Assembly: GCF_947381555.1 (NCBI RefSeq)
Contig: NZ_CANCWQ010000002.1
Span: forward strand, 67,938-131,937
Direction: 5' to 3'
DNA length: 64,000 nucleotides
From: Limosilactobacillus pulli
Lineage (GTDB): Bacteria > Bacillota > Bacilli > Lactobacillales > Lactobacillaceae
The position numbers and the translations under genes are program-made. Every line of letters starts with the position of its first letter. The first letter of the stretch is position 1. Under the pieces are notes generated by a model that was not told the origin of the DNA, made no database searches, and was given only the letters and a program-made list of their open reading frames with translations. Shown here one piece after another: positions 46,053 through 54,742 of the stretch.

Positions 46053-46100
46053 AGGCGTCTTGGGTTTGGATTATCATTAAAGTTTCAGAGGGCGTTTTTT
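46053..46100 (+). terminator. Weak terminator after mnmG
   Basis: CGTCTT and AGGGCG can pair (partly G-T) and are followed by T6. The loop is long, so the call is tentative. Confidence 0.35.
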
Positions 46101-46109
46101 AAAGCGCCA

Positions 46110-47375
46110 ATGACAGTATCACTAGAAAAATATGAGGATGATTTTAAAGTGAATGATCAAATTGATTTCCAGCCGATTCTGCTGGGAACGGACTTTAACT
46201 GCTATGGCATGGCACGTTCTTTTTATGAAGCCTATGGAATCAAAAGCATTGCCTATGGGGTTACGCATATGGCGCCAACTCGCTACACCAAGCTGGCTGA
46301 TGTGCATGTGATCGAGGGCTTTAACGAAGATCCGGGCTTTATCAAGTCGATGCGCGAGATTGCCAAGGATCTAAAGCCAGATAAAAAATACTTGCTGCTG
46401 TCTTGCGGAGATGGCTACACGGAACTGATCGCCAAGCACTTGGATGAGTTGAAGCAATGGTTCGTCTGTCCATACGTTGACTACGATATGTTTCAAAAAC
46501 TGGGTACGAAAGAAACCTTTTATGCAGCTGCTGAAAAGTATGGTCTGCCATATCCAAAGACCAAGCTGATCGAAGCTGCTGAATTTACAAAGCCAAAAGA
46601 AATTGAGCTGCCGTTTGATTTTCCGATTGCCTTGAAGCCTTCTGACAGTATCGCCTGGCTGGACATTCATTTTGCCGATCGCAAAAAGGCCTATGTCTTG
46701 GATACGCGGGATCAGTTTGATAAGCTGCTGCCTGAGATTGCTCAGGCCGGCTATACCGGAAAGCTGATCGCCCAAGACTTTATTCCCGGCGATGATTCCA
46801 ACATGCGCGTGGTCAACGCCTATGTTGGTCAGGATCACAAGGTACGCATGATCTGTCTTGGTCATCCCTTGCTGGAAGATCCATCGCCAGTGGCAGTCGG
46901 CAACTACATGGTGATCATTCCGGAAAAGAACATGGAAATCTATCAAACGATTCAAAAGTTCCTGGAAGAAATCAAGTACGTTGGCTTTGCAGACTTTGAC
47001 ATGAAGTACGATCGTCGTGATGGCAAGTTCAAGATCTTTGAGATCAATTTGCGTCAAGGCCGCAGCAGCTACTACTGCACGTTAAACGGCTATAACTTAG
47101 CCAAGTACGTGGTCGACGATGCTATTTATCATCGACCATACGATCACACCGACTACGCGGATGGCAACAAGCTGTGGCTGAGCGTGCCTAAGAAAGTCTT
47201 CTACAAGTATGCTAAAGAAGGCCCAGACAAGGAACGCGCCAAGCAGATGCTCGAATCCGGCAATTGGGGTACGACGGCCTTTGACAAGCATGATACGCTC
47301 AAGCAACGGCTGTTGATGCACTACGCCTTTTCATTAATGCCTAAGAAGTACAAGGAATACTTCGTGCAGCGCTAA
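46110..47375 (+). CDS. ATP-grasp carboxylate-amine ligase, D-aspartate ligase-like
   Basis: 421-residue ATP-grasp protein. The start PILLGTDFNCYGMARSF (about 22-38) and the ATP-grasp core (GKLIAQDFIPGDDSNMRV; FADFDMKYD; FEINLRQGRSSYY) resemble the D-aspartate ligases of lactic acid bacteria, which attach D-Asp to the side chain of L-Lys or L-Orn in the peptidoglycan stem. The AsnB-like gene 27 bases downstream and the MurE genes support this. The ATG at 46110 has no clear ribosome site; GTG at 46149, with GAGGA 12 bases upstream, is an alternative start. The substrate is inferred, not seen. Confidence 0.75.
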   Translation: MTVSLEKYEDDFKVNDQIDFQPILLGTDFNCYGMARSFYEAYGIKSIAYGVTHMAPTRYTKLADVHVIEGFNEDPGFIKSMREIAKDLKPDKKYLLLSCGDGYTELIAKHLDELKQWFVCPYVDYDMFQKLGTKETFYAAAEKYGLPYPKTKLIEAAEFTKPKEIELPFDFPIALKPSDSIAWLDIHFADRKKAYVLDTRDQFDKLLPEIAQAGYTGKLIAQDFIPGDDSNMRVVNAYVGQDHKVRMICLGHPLLEDPSPVAVGNYMVIIPEKNMEIYQTIQKFLEEIKYVGFADFDMKYDRRDGKFKIFEINLRQGRSSYYCTLNGYNLAKYVVDDAIYHRPYDHTDYADGNKLWLSVPKKVFYKYAKEGPDKERAKQMLESGNWGTTAFDKHDTLKQRLLMHYAFSLMPKKYKEYFVQR

Positions 47376-47402
47376 TTTATTCAAGAACATAGGAGAGTCA
47401 TT

Positions 47403-49319
47403 ATGTGTGGAATTGTTGCATTTGTGGATAATGAAAAACCACAAGTCAAAGAAAGCCTGATTCAAAAAATGATGGACCGGATCATCCACCGTGGTCCCGA
47501 TGATGCTGGCCAATTCGTCGATGAACACGCGGCTTTGGGACATCGACGCTTGAGTTTCGTTGATGTTAAGAGCGGTAAGCAGCCGATCTTTAATGAAAAC
47601 GAAAATCTGGCCATTTTGTTTAATGGTGAGATCTATAACTTCCAGCCGTTGCGTGAAGAACTGATTGCTGCCGGCCACCATTTCTCGACCAAGACGGACA
47701 CGGAAGTCATTCTGCATGGCTATGAGCAATGGGGCGATGATGTCTGCAAGAAGCTGCGGGGAATGTTTGCCTTTGTTATCTGGAATCGACAAACCCAAGA
47801 AATGTTTGGGGCCCGCGATCACTTCGGCATCAAGCCGCTGTATTACGCCAAGATGAATGGGACGTTCTTTGTCGGCTCAGAAATCAAGGCCTTCTTGGAA
47901 CACCCAAGCTTTGACAAGCAGCTGAACAAAGAAGCGCTCAAACCATATCTGACGTTCCAATACCCAATTACCCGGGAAACGTTCTTCAAGGGTGTCTACA
48001 AGCTGCCAGAAGGTCATTCTTTCCACTACACCAAGGATGGTCAGTTCTCGATGACCGAATACTGGGATGAGGACTTTGAGCCAGCCGATGAGACCTTTGA
48101 TGAGGCCGTTGACAAGATTGAAGCTGCCGTTACCGAATCGGTTAAGGCGCACTCTTTTGCCGACAAGGGTATTAAAGTCGGTTCATTTCTTTCAGCCGGG
48201 GTCGACTCCAGCTATGTTACGGCCATGATGCGTCCTGACAACACGTTCTCAATCGGCTTTGACAGTACCTATGATGAAACCAAGGAAGCACGTGAGCTGG
48301 CTGCCAAGCTGAATTTGAAAAACACAGATGCCAAGCTGACCAATGAAGAAGCCTTTCACACCTTCCCGTTGATTCAATACTACCTGGATGAACCGGACTC
48401 TAATCCATCCGTCGTACCGCTGTACTTTTTGACCAAGTTGGCCAAGGACAACGGCTACAAGGCGATGCTTTCAGGTGAAGGGGCTGATGAGCTGTTTGCC
48501 GGCTACATTGATTATGGCTTCTACACCAAGTCCAAGCTGATTCGTTGGATTACCGATCAACTAAAGAAAAAGCCGCGGCAAAAGCGCTACGAGATTGCCG
48601 AAAAGCTTAAAAACAAGCATTTCCATGGTCAGGCGCACATGTATGCCAACCTGGCGCCAGCCCGTGACACCTTTATTGGTGAAGCCTATATCTTCAGTCC
48701 AGAACAGGCCCAAAGCATTTTGCAGCCTGAATTTGACTGTGGTCCAACGGTTAAGCAGATCGTTGACCCATATTACGACAAGGTTGAAGACAAAGATATT
48801 GATGAGGTTGCCAAAAAGCAGTACCTTGATCTGCACTGCTTTATGCCAGGTGATATTTTGCTGAAGGCCGATAAGATGAGTATGGCCAACTCGCTGGAAC
48901 TGCGGGTGCCTTTGCTGGACCGTGAAATGATGAAGGTTGCTCAGACCACGCCAACCAAGTACCTGTTTAACGCTAAGGGTACCAAGTGGGCCTTCCGGAT
49001 GGCTGCCAACCGTCACCTGCCAGAAGAATGGGCAACGCGGCCTAAGATGGGCTTTCCTACGCCAATTCGGGCCTGGCTGCGTGAAGACAAGTACTACCAA
49101 GAAGTTCGCGAACTATTCAGCCAGGATTTTGTCAAAGAATTCTTTGATCAAGACAAGATCTTGAAGATGGCTGAAGACAACTTCCAAGGCAAGACTGACG
49201 ATCGGCGTAAAATCTGGACCGTCTACACGTTCTTAGTCTGGTACAAGCTGTACTTTATCGACAACTTCAAGCCTGATGAATCAGCAATTGATCAAACCAA
49301 GCAAAAGGCGGCGAACTAA
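47403..49319 (+). CDS. asnB: Glutamine-dependent asparagine synthetase-like amidotransferase
   Basis: Class II glutamine amidotransferase fused to an asparagine-synthetase domain, 638 residues. The catalytic Cys2 follows the start Met (MCGIVAFVDN); the glutaminase domain shows RGPDDAG and FNGEIYN; the ATP pyrophosphatase loop SAGVDSSY lies near 264. Enzymes of this architecture make asparagine, but some (AsnH of Lactococcus, AsnB1 of L. plantarum, LtsA) amidate peptidoglycan. Flanked by a D-Asp ligase-like gene and directly abutting murE (TAA then ATG), amidation of the D-Asp cross-bridge is more likely here than free asparagine synthesis. That is an inference from context. Confidence 0.85.
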   Translation: MCGIVAFVDNEKPQVKESLIQKMMDRIIHRGPDDAGQFVDEHAALGHRRLSFVDVKSGKQPIFNENENLAILFNGEIYNFQPLREELIAAGHHFSTKTDTEVILHGYEQWGDDVCKKLRGMFAFVIWNRQTQEMFGARDHFGIKPLYYAKMNGTFFVGSEIKAFLEHPSFDKQLNKEALKPYLTFQYPITRETFFKGVYKLPEGHSFHYTKDGQFSMTEYWDEDFEPADETFDEAVDKIEAAVTESVKAHSFADKGIKVGSFLSAGVDSSYVTAMMRPDNTFSIGFDSTYDETKEARELAAKLNLKNTDAKLTNEEAFHTFPLIQYYLDEPDSNPSVVPLYFLTKLAKDNGYKAMLSGEGADELFAGYIDYGFYTKSKLIRWITDQLKKKPRQKRYEIAEKLKNKHFHGQAHMYANLAPARDTFIGEAYIFSPEQAQSILQPEFDCGPTVKQIVDPYYDKVEDKDIDEVAKKQYLDLHCFMPGDILLKADKMSMANSLELRVPLLDREMMKVAQTTPTKYLFNAKGTKWAFRMAANRHLPEEWATRPKMGFPTPIRAWLREDKYYQEVRELFSQDFVKEFFDQDKILKMAEDNFQGKTDDRRKIWTVYTFLVWYKLYFIDNFKPDESAIDQTKQKAAN

Positions 49320-50849
49320 ATGCTGACGGTTAAACAGACGGTAGCCGCTCTCAAGGAACGAGACCTGTTTAAGGAAATCATCGTTGACGGTCAGTGGCTG
49401 TATGATGTACCAGAAAAAATTGCCGATCTTGAGTTCAAGGAGCTTTCGTATGACTCGCGCGCAATTAAGCCGCAGACGCTTTTTATCTGCAAGGGTCAGC
49501 GCTTTAACCCGCAGTATCTGGTGGATGCAGTCAAAAAAGGCGCCACAGCTTGTCTGACTCAGCAGGTGTATGATGAGGAGCTGGCTGGGCAGAACGTCTG
49601 GCAGATTGTCGTTACCGATGTGCAAAAAGCCATGGCAACGGTGGCAAGATCTTTTTATGGCGATCCCGAAAAAGAGCTGACGCTGATCGGTTTTACCGGT
49701 ACCAAAGGCAAGACGACTTCAGTCTACTTTACGCGGCACATTTTGGCGCATGTCTTTGACAATCAGGTGGCGCAGTTTTCTTCGATTGCCGAGTGCCTGG
49801 ATGGCAAAAACTTTATCGAATCGCATTTGACCACCCCTGAATCATTAGATTTGTACCGGATGATGCGCCAGGCGGTCAACAACGGGATGAAGTATCTGGT
49901 AATGGAGGTTTCTAGTCAAGCCTACAAGAAGTCGCGGGTTGATGGTCTGCATTTTGATATCGGCGTTTTCTTGAACATTTCGCGTGATCATATCAGCCCA
50001 GTTGAGCATCCAAGCTTTGACGACTATCTTTGGTGCAAGAGCCAGTTGGTAAAAAATGCCGATAAAATGATCATCAATCGTGAGATGCCTTACTTTGATC
50101 TGTTAGCCCAAAAAACGCACGCCTTTGGCAACCAATTGATCACCTATGGCAGCGATGAGTCTGATGCCGACTATCGTTTTACCTTAGGCGAGCATGGTAA
50201 CTTCAAGGTTGCTTCGTTTAATGACCAGCTGCCGGCCGTAAATGGCGATTTTCGGGTCATGCTGCCAGGATCGTTTAACTGCAGTAATGCAACGGCGGCT
50301 TTGGCAGTCGCCGCGCAGCTAAGCGACAAAACCAGTGAGTTTGCGGCGGGGCTTTTAGAAACCAAAGTACCGGGCCGCATGGAGATCTTAAAGAATGAAA
50401 AAGGTTATGTGGCCTGTGTCGACTACGCCCATAACTACTTAAGCATGAGTGAGAGCTTCAAGTTCTTAAAGCATGAATATCCAGACGGCCGCTTGATCGT
50501 GGTTACTGGTTCAGTTGGCAGCAAAGCTGAGTCACGGCGGCAGGATATTGGGCGAGCCTTGTCTGAATATGCTGACGTGGCCATCCTGACTGAAGATGAC
50601 AACTACTTTGAAGATCCCAAAAAGATTATTCAGGCAATTCGCGATCATATCGTGGATCCTCACGTTGAGATTCATGAAATTATCGATCGTGAAGAAGCCA
50701 TCAAAACTGCTTTTCAAATAGCGCGGCCTGGTGACGTCATGTTTATGGCCGCTAAAGGACGGGAACAGTTCTTACGCGAGAATGGTCATGATAAGCCTTA
50801 TGTCGGCGATTACCAGCTGACAGAACAGTTGATGAAAGCGTATAATTAA
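49320..50849 (+). CDS. murE: MurE-type UDP-MurNAc-tripeptide synthetase, paralogue 1
   Basis: Mur ligase adding the third amino acid (L-Lys or L-Orn type) to UDP-MurNAc-L-Ala-D-Glu in the cytoplasm. 509 residues: N-terminal UDP-binding domain (SYDSRAIKPQTLF), central ATPase domain with GTKGKTTS (about 128-135) and C-terminal domain. The DNPR motif that selects meso-diaminopimelate is replaced by DDNYFEDP near residue 425, arguing against DAP. The ATG follows the asnB stop with no gap, so the two are translationally coupled. A close paralogue follows downstream. Confidence 0.88.
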   Translation: MLTVKQTVAALKERDLFKEIIVDGQWLYDVPEKIADLEFKELSYDSRAIKPQTLFICKGQRFNPQYLVDAVKKGATACLTQQVYDEELAGQNVWQIVVTDVQKAMATVARSFYGDPEKELTLIGFTGTKGKTTSVYFTRHILAHVFDNQVAQFSSIAECLDGKNFIESHLTTPESLDLYRMMRQAVNNGMKYLVMEVSSQAYKKSRVDGLHFDIGVFLNISRDHISPVEHPSFDDYLWCKSQLVKNADKMIINREMPYFDLLAQKTHAFGNQLITYGSDESDADYRFTLGEHGNFKVASFNDQLPAVNGDFRVMLPGSFNCSNATAALAVAAQLSDKTSEFAAGLLETKVPGRMEILKNEKGYVACVDYAHNYLSMSESFKFLKHEYPDGRLIVVTGSVGSKAESRRQDIGRALSEYADVAILTEDDNYFEDPKKIIQAIRDHIVDPHVEIHEIIDREEAIKTAFQIARPGDVMFMAAKGREQFLRENGHDKPYVGDYQLTEQLMKAYN

Positions 50850-50891
50850 ATATAGCTGTTAGGGAAGTCGATACTTTGACAGTTAACTGAA

Positions 50892-50934
50892 AATAAGGTC
50901 CAGTCTGTGGTGCGTATACAGACTGGACCTTATT
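50892..50934. terminator. Long perfect hairpin after the first murE
   Basis: AATAAGGTCCAGTCTGT / ACAGACTGGACCTTATT, a perfect 17-bp stem with a 9-base loop. It probably terminates the ligase-asnB-murE operon, although the run of T after it is short and broken. Confidence 0.65.
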
Positions 50935-50984
50935 GTCGTCTTTTAAAGACATCTTAAAAACAAGTTCTTGGTGCTTTCGCTACG

Positions 50985-51025
50985 ATTTCGTATTTTTTTC
51001 ATAATCTTGTGCCAGAATACGAAAT
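50985..51025. promoter_or_regulatory. Inverted repeat upstream of the second murE
   Basis: ATTTCGTATT (50985-50994) and AATACGAAAT (51016-51025) are perfect 10-base arms, centre to centre 31 bases, about three helical turns. A CATAAT box lies between them at 51000-51005. The layout suits a dimeric regulator at the promoter, but no regulator is known from the sequence. Confidence 0.45.
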
Positions 51026-51069
51026 ATGATCGAAGGACAATGAACGTTTAAATGAAAGGTGGGGGAGAA

Positions 51070-52599
51070 ATGCTGACGCTTAATCAAGCTGCCAACATTT
51101 TAAAACAGGATCAATTGCTGCGCGAAATCGTAATCGATAATGACTGGCGCTTTGAGATTCCAGCCAACCTCAAGGACCGCAAGCTTCAATTCTTGTCCTA
51201 TGATTCGCGCCGCATTGCACCGGAAACGCTGTTTATGTGCAAGGGACTGCACTTTAACGAAAAATATCTGGAGGATGCGATTGAAAAGGGAGCCGTTGCC
51301 TGCGTGACTGAAAACGTCTATGCCGGCAAAGATCAAGATCAATTCGTTCAGCTGGTAGTCAATGACGTCCAAAAAGCAATGGCTCTGTTGGCGCGCGAGT
51401 TTTACAACAACCCGCAGCGAGAGCTAAAGGTGATCGGCTTTACAGGAACCAAAGGGAAAACAACGTCGGTCTATTTTACGCGTCATTTAATGAACCAGGT
51501 CTTTAACCAAAAGGTGGCCCAGCTGTCTTCAATTGCTGAATGTCTTGATGGCGAGCATTTTGAAGAGGCTCATTTGACAACGCCAGAATCATTGGACCTT
51601 TTTCGCATGATGCGTCAGGCTGCTGACAATGGGATGCAGTATCTGATTATGGAGGTTTCCAGTCAGGCCTACAAAAAGTCACGGGTCTATGGACTGCATT
51701 TTGATATCGGCGTCTTTTTAAATATTGCCGCTGATCATATCAGTCCGGTGGAACATCCAAGCTTTGAAGACTACCTGTACTGTAAGAGTCAGCTGATGCT
51801 CAACTCATCCAAGGTGATCATCAATCGTGAGTGTCCTTATTACGAGCTGTTGGCCCAAAAAGCGCTGGCTGCTGGCAATCAGGTAATCTCATTTGGCAGC
51901 AGTCAGTCTAATGCCGACTATCGTTATGTAGTCGATTCGCCGCATGAGTTTCACGTGGCGACGTTTAGCAGCTGCCAGCCTGAGCTTAATGGTGAGTTTA
52001 AGATCAATATTCCAGGTACGTTTAACGACAGCAATGCTCTGGCAGCACTGATCGTGGGTCGTCAGTTCAGTGATGATACAGCAGCTTTTGCCAAGGGGTT
52101 GGAAGAAACAACGGTACCTGGCCGCATGGAGATTCTCAGCAATCACCACGGGCTGTTGGCTTGCGTTGATTATGCGCACAACTACCTAAGCTTAAACGAA
52201 AGCTTTAAATACATGAAAAACACGTATCCCAACGGCCGCTTGATCGTGGTAATCGGTGCGGCTGGCGGCAAGGCTGAGTCGCGCCGTAAGGATATCGGTG
52301 AGGCACTGGCCAAATATGCCGATGTGGCAATCTTGACCAGTGAAGACAACTTCTTTGAAGATCCGCACAAGATTGATGAGGAGATCAAGTCACATATCGA
52401 TAATCCGACAGCTGAAGTGCATATCAACGTGGATCGGGCAGCTGCCATTCAGGATGCTTTTAAGCTGGCGCGGCCTGGTGACGTGATGTTTATGGCCGCC
52501 AAAGGTCGTGAGCAGTTCATGCATGAAAAGGGACACGATATTCCATACGTTGGCGATTATCAGCTGACACAAAAATTGATGCGCGAATATGATGAATAA
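51070..52599 (+). CDS. MurE-type UDP-MurNAc-tripeptide synthetase, paralogue 2
   Basis: Second MurE-like ligase of 509 residues, about 60 percent identical by eye to the preceding one along the whole length. The ATG at 51070 is chosen because AAAGGTGGGGGA lies just upstream; an ATG six codons earlier would include that site. The ATPase loop GTKGKTTS and the Mur ligase segments are intact. The specificity loop reads EDNFFEDP, against DDNYFEDP in paralogue 1, and again lacks DNPR. It has its own upstream region with an inverted repeat, so it may be expressed under different conditions. The two could differ in choice of L-Lys or L-Orn, which sequence alone cannot settle. Confidence 0.85.
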   Translation: MLTLNQAANILKQDQLLREIVIDNDWRFEIPANLKDRKLQFLSYDSRRIAPETLFMCKGLHFNEKYLEDAIEKGAVACVTENVYAGKDQDQFVQLVVNDVQKAMALLAREFYNNPQRELKVIGFTGTKGKTTSVYFTRHLMNQVFNQKVAQLSSIAECLDGEHFEEAHLTTPESLDLFRMMRQAADNGMQYLIMEVSSQAYKKSRVYGLHFDIGVFLNIAADHISPVEHPSFEDYLYCKSQLMLNSSKVIINRECPYYELLAQKALAAGNQVISFGSSQSNADYRYVVDSPHEFHVATFSSCQPELNGEFKINIPGTFNDSNALAALIVGRQFSDDTAAFAKGLEETTVPGRMEILSNHHGLLACVDYAHNYLSLNESFKYMKNTYPNGRLIVVIGAAGGKAESRRKDIGEALAKYADVAILTSEDNFFEDPHKIDEEIKSHIDNPTAEVHINVDRAAAIQDAFKLARPGDVMFMAAKGREQFMHEKGHDIPYVGDYQLTQKLMREYDE

Positions 52600-52663
52600 G
52601 TTGTTAGTTTCTGTAAAAGTGTATTAAAATTGCCGTTAGAAAACTAATCTGGGAGCAATTTTG

Positions 52664-53272
52664 ATGAAAGCTTTTAAAGAATTAATGAGTTGGATCGTAC
52701 CGATTGCGATTGGCCTTTTGCTGGCACTTTTAATCAAACAGTTTGGGTTTCAGTTCGTACGGGTTGATGGTCCGTCAATGCAGCCCAACTTACAGAACAA
52801 CGAGCGGGTGGTCTGCTTAAAACAGGCGAAGATTCACCGTGGCAGCGTAGTGGTATTTGATGCCAATGGCGTTGATCCACAGGTTTCCGTTAAGACCGAA
52901 TACGTCAAGCGGGTCATCGGTCTGCCTGGCGATACGGTGGAAGCCAAGAATGGCAATCTCTATGTCAATGGCAAGAAGGTCAACCAAAGCTACATCAGCA
53001 AGAGTGAACGTTCCAGTGGTACCGGAACGTGGACCTTGCACAGTATTTCCCAGGAAAACAGCTGGGTTTCCCATAATGGAGCCTACAAGGTACCAAAGGG
53101 TGAATACTTTGTTTTGGGGGATCACCGTAGCGTCTCCAATGACAGTCGCTATTGGGGCTTTGTGCCAAAGAGCAAGATTGTCGGTGTCGTCAAGGTTGGC
53201 TTCTGGAACCGTAAGCAACCGGCCAAAAACAATATCAATCAGCAATGGAAGCATTTCTTTGCCGACAACTAA
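52664..53272 (+). CDS. lepB: Signal peptidase I
   Basis: Membrane serine protease that removes signal peptides from exported proteins. 202 residues from the ATG at 52664 (GGGAG 8 bases upstream; a TTG directly before is less likely). One N-terminal transmembrane helix (about 8-27), catalytic Ser38 (VDGPSMQPN) and Lys82 (EYVKRVIGLPGD), and box E LGDHRSVSNDSR. No C-terminal helix, as in Gram-positive enzymes. Confidence 0.95.
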   Translation: MKAFKELMSWIVPIAIGLLLALLIKQFGFQFVRVDGPSMQPNLQNNERVVCLKQAKIHRGSVVVFDANGVDPQVSVKTEYVKRVIGLPGDTVEAKNGNLYVNGKKVNQSYISKSERSSGTGTWTLHSISQENSWVSHNGAYKVPKGEYFVLGDHRSVSNDSRYWGFVPKSKIVGVVKVGFWNRKQPAKNNINQQWKHFFADN

Positions 53273-53277
53273 CATCA

Positions 53278-53308
53278 GCAGCGTTCTTTAACGAGGACGC
53301 TGTTTTTG
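53278..53308 (+). terminator. Terminator of lepB
   Basis: CAGCGTTCT and AGGACGCTG pair except for one position, followed by T5, a few bases after the stop. Confidence 0.75.
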
Positions 53309-53370
53309 ATTTGGTTGAACACATGCATTAAGATAATTTAGAAAAGCTAATCAAGTTAGGAAGATTCAAT

Positions 53371-54696
53371 ATGTCTGAATTTAAAAAATTAACGCTGTCT
53401 CAGATTCAAAGCTATGAGGCTGATTTTAATGCACGACCGGATGCGAAAATTATCGCAAGAACGGTAATGAAAAACGGCATCAAGGCATCCAGCGAGGACC
53501 AAAACGTCAGTCAACGCAATCACCGCGTTTTTTCATATGAAGTCAAGACGGGGAAAGTCTGCAATCAACGGCACAGTGGTCGCTGCTGGTCGTTTGCCGC
53601 GCTGAACACGCTGCGTCATTTATTTGCCAATCAGTATCACTTTAAGGATTTTGAGCTGTCGCAGAACTATTTGTTTTTCTGGGATCGGGTTGAACGGGCC
53701 AACATGTTTTTGCAAAATATCATTGCGACGGCCAGTTTGCCATTTCATGATCGTCTGGTCGATTTTTACGTTGCCTTTGCTGAAAATGATGGCGGGCAAT
53801 GGGCCAATGCCGCTTCGATCATTGAAAAGTATGGCGTCGTACCTGAATATGCAATGCCAGATACTTATAACACCAAGAACACCGATGACATTGCTGCAGT
53901 AATGAAAGATCTGATGCATAAAGACGCATTAGTGCTGCGTAAAATGATCAATGAGCAGCACGCTGATCAAGCTGCGGTTCTGGCTGCCAAGGAAAAAATG
54001 GTCAGCGAGGTTTACCGACTGGCGGTTTATGCGTTTGGCATGCCGCCAAAGCGCTTTGATCTTGAGTTTGAAGACGATGACCACAAGTTGCACCGTCAGT
54101 CTGATCTGTCGCCACTGGAATTTTTCCATCAATATTGGCAGCTTGATTTACGTGATTACGTAGTTTTGACCAATGCGCCTGATCATGAGTTGAATCAGGT
54201 CTACTCAATGCCGCAGCAGGATAGTGTCGTAGGTGGTATTCCGATTCAATTTGTCAATGTGGCTTTTGATCAGTTGCAAAAGAGCGTGGTCAGTCAGCTG
54301 AAAGCCGGTGAAACCGTGTGGGTCGGCAATGATGTCTTACAGCAGATGGATCGCAAGCGGGGAATCATGGATGCCAAGCTTTATCATCAAGAAGAGCTTT
54401 TGGGCATTGATTACGTTATGGGCAAAAAAGAACGACTGGAAACCAGACAGGCTTGCGTATCACATGCCATGACGCTGACGGGCTTCAATGAAGTTGATGG
54501 TCAAATTGATCGCTGGAAGATCGAAAATTCATGGGGCGAGGAAAATGGCGAAAAGGGATATTTCGTGATGACTCAAAAGTGGTTTGAAGACTACACCTAT
54601 GAAGCGGTTATCAATAAAAAATATCTTAGTGATGAGCTCAAGCAGCTGAGTACGCAAAAACCAGTTCAACTGACGGCCTGGGATTCACTGCAGTAA
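53371..54696 (+). CDS. pepC: C1-family aminopeptidase (PepC type)
   Basis: Cytoplasmic cysteine aminopeptidase of the bleomycin hydrolase family, which takes part in peptide use in lactobacilli. 441 residues. Catalytic Cys72 lies in SGRCWSFAALN, with the oxyanion Gln in NQRHSG; His (CVSHAMTL, about 366) and Asn (IENSWGE, about 386) complete the site. The protein ends in AWDSLQ, close to the C-terminal arm that restricts the active site to peptide ends. It could also be called PepE/PepG-like; sequence by eye does not separate these. Confidence 0.88.
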   Translation: MSEFKKLTLSQIQSYEADFNARPDAKIIARTVMKNGIKASSEDQNVSQRNHRVFSYEVKTGKVCNQRHSGRCWSFAALNTLRHLFANQYHFKDFELSQNYLFFWDRVERANMFLQNIIATASLPFHDRLVDFYVAFAENDGGQWANAASIIEKYGVVPEYAMPDTYNTKNTDDIAAVMKDLMHKDALVLRKMINEQHADQAAVLAAKEKMVSEVYRLAVYAFGMPPKRFDLEFEDDDHKLHRQSDLSPLEFFHQYWQLDLRDYVVLTNAPDHELNQVYSMPQQDSVVGGIPIQFVNVAFDQLQKSVVSQLKAGETVWVGNDVLQQMDRKRGIMDAKLYHQEELLGIDYVMGKKERLETRQACVSHAMTLTGFNEVDGQIDRWKIENSWGEENGEKGYFVMTQKWFEDYTYEAVINKKYLSDELKQLSTQKPVQLTAWDSLQ

Positions 54697-54740
54697 AAAA
54701 ACAGCGCTGATCGACAAATGCCGGTCAGGGCTGTTTTTTT
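54694..54740. terminator. Shared terminator between pepC and pepD
   Basis: ACAGCGCTGA and TCAGGGCTGT pair with A7 before and T7 after, between the two convergent genes, and serve both. Confidence 0.85.
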
Positions 54741-54742
54741 GG

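Noticed and set aside
46371..47057. 228-codon open frame on the minus strand inside the D-Asp ligase-like gene
   Set aside because: Antisense to a well-supported gene, no ribosome site or family motif.
47423..47431. Perfect DnaA box at the start of asnB
   Set aside because: Single isolated box inside a coding sequence; compatible with chance.
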